This document shows positions 56,688 to 64,000 of a stretch of DNA of 64,000 bases, one piece after another. A program made the translations under genes and the position numbers. Within the stretch, counting starts at the first letter, position 1. Each line of letters starts with the position of its first letter. The notes under the pieces are model-generated. The model worked only from the letters and a program-made list of their open reading frames with translations, did not search any database and was not told the origin of the DNA. The stretch spans positions 12,961,835 through 13,025,834 of the forward strand of contig NC_003076.8 in assembly GCF_000001735.4 (NCBI RefSeq), read 5' to 3'. Source of the stretch: Arabidopsis thaliana (Eukaryota > Streptophyta > Magnoliopsida > Brassicales > Brassicaceae).

Positions 56688-59600
56688 CTACCTGCTGTGC
56701 AAGCTTTTCCCTTACTCACTTACTGGGGATGTTGCTTCTTGGTTGAAGCAATTGAAGGCTGGTTCACTCACTACTTGGAGAAGCATCAAGTTAGCCTTCC
56801 TGAACAACTTCTATGATGATGCTAAGTCTGAGGAGCTGCAAACAAGCTGTCTACCTTTACTCAAGGTCCGACAGAAGCTTTCAAGGCAGCCTTGGTTCGT
56901 TTCAAATAGTATCAATGGGACTACCTGTAACGCCCCCGAATCGCTCTATGGCCAAACAAGCCAAGGGTAACCCAAAAACGCTACGATGATAGCTCACACA
57001 GACTACCCAACTTAGGTTCCAAACAAATTTATACCCTTAGCCGGATTACCCACATGAACCATCCCTCACGACACGGTTAAGGATTTTTAACCCTTGCCAT
57101 GATCGTGAGTTATGTTAGTCCGGATAAGACTACTATCGCATGAAACCCACTCTTTATAAGAAAATAATCTTTTATAACATATAAATTTTGTACAACCAAG
57201 TATCCAAACATTTTAACAATGGGCCCTTGAGCATAGACGCTCAAATCCAATCGAGAACCAAAACCATTAAGTTTTGCAAAAAGCAACAAAACTCTATATC
57301 GGCTTTCTTACGTCCTGAGCATCCCTCTAATGGTTCACACTAAGTTTTCCTGCAAAACAAAATGGAACCATAAGTAATCTAAGATTACTTAGTAAGCTCG
57401 GTCTACCTGCAACCGATATTAGTTCCCCATCCCACGCAAAACAGAATAGCAACAAAAGGTAGCTTGCCCAAGCATCTACCAAATGCACATGCAATTAAGA
57501 CTCCACTTTTATTAAGTATTTATTTTTAAAAAGGGCCCGGTATGCTGCCTTCACCCCACACCAAACACACACTCCCTGGATCTCTCGCTTTACAACCACA
57601 AAGGCATGTAACCAGAGCATCTCTACCAAATGCTACACCGTCGTGTAGACAACTCGGCCAAGGTAGCTAGATCCGTCTCTCTCAGCCCTTCGCACTAACT
57701 GGCGATCAAGCAACAATTTAACAAGACCCCACAATAGCACGGTTCACTACGTAGGTCAGACATACCACGATCTTGATACGCTTATAGTCTCTGCCTCCTA
57801 CCACGAGCACCACGCATCAAAACCCAACATTTTAAGATATTATGAAACATATGGTTAATCAAACACATAGAATCATCAAAATCTCAACACAACCTCACAA
57901 CCATAAACTTTACCTTAAAAATCTAAAAGATCAATTATGCGACTTAGTACCATCATTCACACCATTAATCAATACTCATATAATTCATGAAATCATGTAA
58001 TGAATGCAAGAGTACATGATCATGCAACCAAACAAGCAATCAATCACCCAAATAAACACCCAAACCTATCATGTGCCATATCACACGCTTCGATACTCAT
58101 AGAGATTCGGTTGAAGGTTTAAGGTTAGCTTCAACGATTCTCGGTTGCAGAGAGGGATTTCTCATCGACAAACAGGTTCTCTTGATCACGGACATGAATT
58201 CTTTAGTTAGGGGCAAAGGATCTTGATTACGGGAAGAGTTTCTCAATTGCGGACAAGTTTTCTCTCGGTTACGTGCGATCCCTTGATAATTTGGCTGCCT
58301 TTCGGTTCTCTCTCCTTTCTCCCTCCGAAAATTCTCAAGGCCGAATGAAGCTTATATAGGGGTGGCAGGGGTGAATCAGCTAGTACACGTGCCGTTTGCA
58401 CGTGAAGTCACTCATGTGGCAGCGTCGGGACGATGACACGCGGATAGCAAGACTTCGGCTCCAAGGGACTTAACTTCGGCTCCAATCCTTTAAAATTCGT
58501 CTCCAAGCAACTTTGCTTGGGCTCCAAGTTAGCCAGTGCACTCGTCTATGGCACGGTCAAACGGCGGTTAACACCTGACGGGGCACACTTTGCCCACAGC
58601 ACGCCTGAGGCCCAATCTTGCCCATTCTTGCCCATCTTTGCCCATTCTTGCGTAAATAGTTATTTCATTTGCCCTTTGATGGTTTATCACCTTTTGGGCA
58701 CATATGGGCAATCAGCCATGTATTCGTGGCAACTTCCTCCCGTTTTGGCTTCGCCCCGGATGACCCCATTTCGAACTAGACTCGGCAGGTTCATTTTGCC
58801 TTGCCCATCTCTTTGGATTTCATCCCTTAACTATTTCTTTCTCTTCCAGTTCTTCCTCGATCTTTCCTTGATGTTTCGTGCTTGGCCACTTACCCCTTAG
58901 CGAGGGTCACTACATTGCCCGTATCATGGTTTTAGTGAGGTACAAATTCTAGGTACCTTCTTTAGAGGAGTTGATCAAAGATACCAGATGGCTCTTGATT
59001 CAGAGAGGAATGTTAACTTCAATACCAGGTATCCGGCAGATGCTACATCTTTGAGCCTGAGCCTGAGTCAGAAGAAGGTGTCTTCTACATTGATGGTCAA
59101 GGTTACAAGAACTTTGGACAGCCAGAAGGCAACTTTAGTGGCAACAGGTTTACTGGGAACAAGAGTTCTTCAGGTTTCAGCCCCAAACCTACCTTCCAGA
59201 AGACCTATCCTCAGAGCAACTTCACAAGGTCTTATGGTAATTCTTCTTACCAAACCCCTCCTCCACCGTCTGCCCATAGTAAGATGGAATCCATGCTTGA
59301 GTAGATTCTTGAGGGTCAGGCCAAGTTAGTTGTGGACTTCAATAGAAAGTTTGACGCTATCTACACAGATCTTCATGGGAAGATCGACAATTTGAGCTCT
59401 CACATGAAGAAGCTAGATGTTCAATTGGCTTAAACTGATTAGTCTATCAAGAGACAAGAGGGTTTTCTTTCTGGCACCCCTAATACTAATCCAACGAAGA
59501 GCTGCAATGTTATCTTAGTCAGAGATGGAGACAATGTATAGGAGGAATTGGATACAGAGGACGAGTTGGAGCTCACAGCTCTAGAGCTGGTGTCGATCGA

Positions 59601-59953
59601 CACCATATGGTAAACTCTTTTCCAAAACTACTTCTGAATAGAGTGTCGATGGACACACTCCTAACGTCGATCGACAATGGGTACGCATTGCACCTTACGA
59701 GGGTCATATCCCTATGCAACCCAACCTTGTTTACACTCTTACGGTTCCATATCCGAGAAACCGTCGTTCTAAGCAGGAAGTACACGATACGAAGTGCAAG
59801 GCAATAAAGGAGAAGAACTTGACCACCATTCCTAAGGATACCTCAGAGAACTCATTTGCTCAACTTATTAGATATGTCAAGCATTTGGTCAACATTGGAA
59901 TCAACTCCAAGGAAGCCAACCTGCTTAAAGAGATATCAGTTCCATACTGTTGA
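56688..59953 (+). pseudogene. Athila-like gag remnant, split by a solo LTR
   Basis: Left part 56688-56925: LLCKLFPYSLTGDVASWLKQ and GSLTTWRSIKLAFLNNFYDD. Right part 58915-59953: CPYHGFSEVQILGTFFRGVD, MALDSERNVNFNTRYPADAT, an acidic/Gln-rich stretch (FYIDGQGYKNFGQPEGN), HMKKLDVQLA, and a C-terminal piece KCKAIKEKNLTTIPKD / NSFAQLIRYVKHLVNIGINS. It has many stops and frame changes. It differs from the Athila-1, -2 and -3 gags, so it comes from a fourth, older element. The start of gag is cut off at the inverted LTR. Confidence 0.75.
56926..58909 (+). mobile_element. Solo LTR (1984 bp) inside the gag remnant
   Basis: Begins TGTAACGCCCCCGAATCG, ends GAGGGTCA; flanks CTACC (56921-56925) and CTACA (58910-58914) form a 5-bp duplication with one change. 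Gag motifs stop at its left edge and resume at its right edge. Same family as the element at 53978 and distantly the one at 6320. No coding domains. Confidence 0.8.
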
Positions 59954-60025
59954 AGAAGGTCAAGAAAGACTAGTCGAAGAGATTAGTGCTTTCTGAACAT
60001 GTTAGCTCCATTGCCAAAGGGTAAA

Positions 60026-61672
60026 TGATAACACTGTATTTTACTCATTTTAGGTGTATGTTTATCATCATTTACTTTTGCATTTGCTCATTGTATCATA
60101 TCATTTTGCACCATTTTAGCTTGTTTTGCATACTTAGGCATCTAGGATCATCTTGCATATGCATTGCATGTTTTGGTATGTTTTCAGGTGCAGAAGGAGA
60201 TAAAAAGGACTCTACTCGATCCATCCACTCGATCCAGGCAGCTACAGAAGAGGCATCATTCTACTCGACCTCTTTACTCAATCCAGGATGCTACAAAGGA
60301 GGCTGCAGTTAACTCGACCCTCTTACTCGATCAAGGCAACCTCAGATGAAGAAGCAGATTGATCTACTCGCCCCTCCTACTCGATCCATTTACTCGACCA
60401 AGGGTGACCATCTCTACAAGACTTGTTGAGCTATCAAAGCGTCTTCGGATCCTCCTCATTCCCCACTCAACCAGACATCTGAGCATACATATAGGAGAGG
60501 AGAAGCATCTACTCGACCAATTGATCACTCGGAGCATAGACACAAAGGCGCAGACTTTGCAGCACCCTCTTTACTTTATCCCCAAGATCGAGTATTCGCC
60601 CAAACCGCCTCAAGTCTCTTGTCTTCTAGTGAATCTAGGGTTTCAACATTTTACTATAAATAGATCACTTTGGGGGTTGTCCAAAGGATCTATGCTTTAT
60701 CTTTCAGTTTTTCTTTGTGTTTATGAATCTTAAAACCTTAATTACTCTTAATCTGTTTCGTTTTTGCATTTAGTTGTTTTAGTAAAGTTGTTTAGCTTGT
60801 TTAGATCTATATTTTGGTATAATTTTAGTAATATCTGGGTTTGTGTTCTTGAGAATGTTGTTTAAGTAGTGATTAGGGTTCTTGAGGATGAATTAGATTA
60901 GGGTAATCTCTAGGTTAGTTAGGTGGTTACTGTTTAACTTTATACCCTTCTGGATTCGCTTGGCCCCTATGTGGTTTTTGCTGGCTAATGTGGAGATTCG
61001 ATCATAGACGTCCATTGTCCAAAAGATGTTCAAATGGATGTCTGACCTACGAATTCCAGAGATTTGTAGACTCGACCAAGAGATTGGCTTGTCTGCCTAT
61101 TGGCTTTGGTAGATTGTTTCGTAAACCCTGCTCTTCTATGTTTCATCAACGAGAGTTGAGATTAGGAAGTGGTAGAGTTATGGGGGTCTCTATCACGAGA
61201 GTGGATTGACCCGGTTTTTGAATCTATCGTCATGGGTATCTACCTTTCGCCTATTAGCCATCTGATGAACCCTAGAGTTGCCCTTATCAATGAATCCATC
61301 CTTAGAACTTCTATTAGATTTATTTGTATCCCTTGTTAATTGCACTTTTATTTACCTGTTATTTGTATCCCCTGTTGATTGCATTTAGGTTACTTAATTT
61401 TGTTGCATGTTTGTTCTACTCGACCCAATGATCGAGTAGGGCTCTTTAAGTTCTCATTTTTACTTGTTTGAATCCTGACCTAGGATTGTTACTAGAAACC
61501 CACCATCTTTATAATCTGGCTTGACTTAGTTATTTCTGTACAGATCTTGATTGCTAGCAATAACAGTAGACTGGATAGACACCCCTTATAGCTGCATCGA
61601 CATGTTTGTGTTTTAGGGGAATTGAACTGAATCACACATTCACCCTAAGCAGGCATGAAAAACCTGCTTTCA
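60026..61672 (+). repeat. 5' LTR of Athila-3 (1647 bp)
   Basis: Starts TGATAACACTGTATTT and ends GCTTTCA before the primer site. It contains ACTCGATCC/ACTCGACC repeats (60210-60420) and TATA-like CTATAAATAGATC near 60654. Only one copy is in the window; the end was set by the primer site. Confidence 0.75.
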
Positions 61673-61675
61673 ATT

Positions 61676-61693
61676 TGGCGCCGTTGCCAATTC
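61676..61693 (+). other. Primer-binding site of Athila-3
   Basis: TGGCGCCGTTGCCAATTC, Asp-tRNA type, three bases after the LTR. Confidence 0.7.
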
Positions 61694-61816
61694 ATTGTTG
61701 CATTGTTACATTCAAGATATCAGAAACTTTTAAGATCAAATTCTTTTACATTTATAAAGTTACTAACTCATATTTTCGTTTGCTTGTTTTTGTGGTATAG
61801 GTACTAATCTTTGTGC

Positions 61817-63511
61817 ATGCAAACTCGATCGAAAGGTTCTACACACCTACTACCATTCAGAGATTGAATTGACAGAATAGCTCGTGAGTTATGGATCAAC
61901 AAAACAGCAAAGACCAGCTGCTATGGATCAACAAAACAGACCAATTGATGTTCAAGACATCTAATGTTGATCAACCAAGAAACATTGGTGCTGGTGATGC
62001 CCCAAGAATCATCACCAAAGACAAGGGATAGTGCCTTCCACCAGTTCAGAACAACAACTATGAGATCAAGAGTGGTCTCATCTCAATGATCCAAGGAAAC
62101 AAGTTTCATGGTTTACCTATGGAAGATCCCCTGGACCATCTTGTCAGCTTTGATAGGCTTTGTGGCCTTACGAAGATCAATGGTGTCACTGAAGATATGT
62201 TTAAGCTCAGACTATTTCCCTTCTCTTTGGGAGACAAGGCACACCACTGGGAGAAGACTCTACCCCCAGATTCCATCACCTCATGGGACGATTGTAAGAA
62301 AGCTTTTCTTGCCAAGTTCTTCTCTAACGCTCGCACCACTAGATTGAGGAACGAGATCTCAGGTTTCAACCACAAAAACAATGAAACTTTTTGTGAAGCT
62401 TGGGAGAGGTTTAAAAGCTACACAACTCAGTGCCCCCATCACAGTTTCAAGAAGGCTTCATTATTGAGCACACTCTACAAAGGAGCTTTACCAAAGATCA
62501 GAATGCTACTTGGCACTGCCTCCAATGGAAACTTCTTGAACAAGGATGTAGTAGAAGGATGGGAGTTAGCCGAAAATCTAGCACAATCTGATGGGTGCTA
62601 CAATGAAGACTATGATCGCTCAATGAGAGGAAGTGGAGGCAGTGAGGACAAACAGAGCAAAGATATCAAGGCTGTGAATGAAAAGCTAGACAAGCTGTTG
62701 CTGGCTCAACATAAGCAGATACATTACATCACTGATGAAGAGCACTTCCAAATGCAAGAAAGGGGGAATGAAAACTGAAGAGCTGTGTTACATTCAGAAC
62801 CAAGGAGGGTTCAACAAGGGGTACAACAACTACAAGCCCAACCCAAATCTCTCCTACAGAAGCACTAATGTAGCTAACCCCCAAGATCAAGTGTATCGAC
62901 CACGACATAATGAGTCTAAGCCATTTGTTCAGTACAACCAAGGTTATGTCCCTAAACAACAGTTTCATGGAGGCTACCAACAGCAAAATCCACCACCAGG
63001 GTTCACTCAACAACCACAACAAGTCCTAGTAGCTCAAGATCATGAAATTAAGCAACTCATTCAACAAATCATCCTAGGACAAGCTATAGGAGCCATGGCT
63101 TTTGACAAGAAGATAACTGAATTACACAACAAGATCGATTGTTCTTACAACTATGTAAATGTCAAGTTCGAAGCTCTGAATTCAAAAATCAAGTATTTGG
63201 AGAGTCAAATTGCATCCACCTCTGCTCTGAAGCATCCTCAGCAACTTCCAGGGCAAGCAGTCCAAAATCTTAAGGACTATGCCACTGCTAATGCTACCAC
63301 CATCCACCAAGAAGATGAGTCTCCATCAAGTCATCAGACTCTCAATACTGAGGACAGTATGATTCAAGAAGGGGGGGATTCAACTCAAATTGCTGCACCT
63401 GCCACCCAGCAATTCATCTGGACTATTGAGCACACACCTTTGCTGAATACTCAACATTTTGGAAAAAGTTCAACACTGAAAAACTCAAGAATGATCAGAA
63501 TCAAGAGATGA
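61817..63511 (+). pseudogene. Athila-3 gag
   Basis: ATG at 61817 (MQTRSKGSTHLLPFRD, then a stop). From 62086 a long frame gives [60 protein letters not shown] and [20 protein letters not shown], ending TGA at 62778. It resumes one frame over at about 62745 ([56 protein letters not shown]) to 63511. Capsid-type protein with a Gln/Asn/Pro-rich C-terminal half. Least damaged gag of the window: one early stop or frame break and one frameshift. Confidence 0.85.
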
Positions 63512-63984
63512 TTAGCAGCGCCTCCACTCAAGAAGCATACAAGAAGAAAGTCATCCAAGAAAAGCTTGATGATCCCGGTTCATTCACTATGTCATGCTCT
63601 CTAGGACCATTGACATTCAATAGGTGCCTTTGTGATTTGGGAGCATCTGTTAGCCTTATGCCTCTCTCTACAGCTAAAAGGCTAGGGATCATGGAATACA
63701 AGTTCTGCAACTTAGCTTTACTCTTAGTTGATGGTTCTATTGCACATCTTCACGGTCTAATAGAGAATCTGCCTGTCAAGATTGGAAATGTTGAGATACC
63801 TACAGATTTTGTGGTATTGGACGTAGATGAAGAAGGCAAGGATCCCCTGATCCTAGGTAGCCTATTCTTAGCTTCAGCTGGAGCAGTCATAGATGTCAGG
63901 AATGAAAAAATTAATCTGAACCTTGAAAAAGGCATCAAGATGAAGTTTTACATTAGAGAAGCTTCAGGGAAATCAACAACATGA
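63508..63984 (+). pseudogene. Athila-3 aspartic protease region
   Basis: Active site [20 protein letters not shown], then PVKIGNVEIPTDFVVLDVDE and DPLILGSLFLASAGAVIDVR. In Athila-1 the matching position reads GRPFLAS, so an Arg-Pro has become Ser-Leu here. The frame overlaps gag by four bases and ends TGA at 63984. About 140 residues upstream that Athila-1 has (38273-38520) are missing, consistent with a deletion. Whether pol follows is outside the window. Confidence 0.8.
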
Positions 63985-64000
63985 GTTCAGAATTTTGGGA

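Larger units (their letters stand above)
60026..64000 (+). mobile_element. Athila-3: 5' part of an Athila-like element, cut by the window end
   Basis: 5' LTR 60026-61672, primer site, gag and protease in the same order as Athila-1, to which the proteins are close. The 3' half is outside the window, so presence of RT and integrase is unknown. Confidence 0.85.

Overview
This is plant nuclear DNA, almost certainly from a Brassicaceae species (Arabidopsis or a close relative) and from transposon-dense, probably pericentromeric heterochromatin. Supporting evidence: spliced genes with GT-AG introns, a truncated copy of a branched-chain keto-acid dehydrogenase E1-alpha gene very close to the Arabidopsis form, and Brassicaceae-type repeats (Athila-like and Tat-like Ty3/Gypsy elements, a CACTA element with Transposase_24, a Mutator-like element carrying a ULP1-like protease, a PIF/Harbinger element). 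I see no intact ordinary host gene, rRNA, tRNA or CRISPR array. Nearly every reading frame belongs to a mobile element and most are broken.

Layout. (1) 160-1912, minus strand: a pseudogene that joins the last exons of BCKDH E1-alpha to exons of a second gene I cannot name. (2) About 2790-21325: a CACTA-like element with CCGACGG-type subterminal repeats and a spliced Transposase_24 gene whose start codon is split by an intron (AT|G). (3) 4952-19947: a 15.0-kb Mutator-like element (MULE) inserted in an intron of that gene, with a perfect 9-bp target duplication. It carries a DUF1985/ULP1-type protease pseudogene (+), a mudrA-type transposase pseudogene (-) and, between them, two convergent F-box genes, each preceded by a GTAC-rich minisatellite. 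A 2.2-kb solo LTR with a 5-bp target duplication sits inside the protease gene. (4) About 21330-28654: the 5' part of a minus-strand Tat-lineage retroelement with dual RNase H and antisense coiled-coil ORFs; one LTR is visible. (5) 29261-53791: an Athila-like element (Athila-2) split by a second one (Athila-1, 34604-51078, TSD ATACG), which is itself split by a PIF/Harbinger element (42632-47966, TSD TAA). (6) 53792-60025: a patchwork of LTR fragments, an inverted LTR piece, gag remnants and another solo LTR (56926-58909). (7) 60026-64000: the 5' LTR, gag and protease of a third Athila-like element that runs off the window.

How it fits together. The target duplications give an order of events: CACTA, then MULE, then solo LTR on the left; Athila-2, then Athila-1, then PIF on the right. 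Both complete Athila-like elements encode gag and protease but show no reverse transcriptase or integrase, so they would depend on enzymes supplied elsewhere. The most interesting unit is the MULE interior: a DUF1985/ULP1 gene, two captured F-box genes facing each other, and GTAC-rich arrays just upstream of each F-box gene. I suggest the arrays may be recognition sites for an element-encoded protein, by analogy with VANDAL/VANC anti-silencing systems; this is inference. Apart from the F-box gene at 14816-15475, the coding sequences carry stops, frameshifts or deletions. Two of three stops in the PIF transposase fit CGA-to-TGA decay of methylated CpG.
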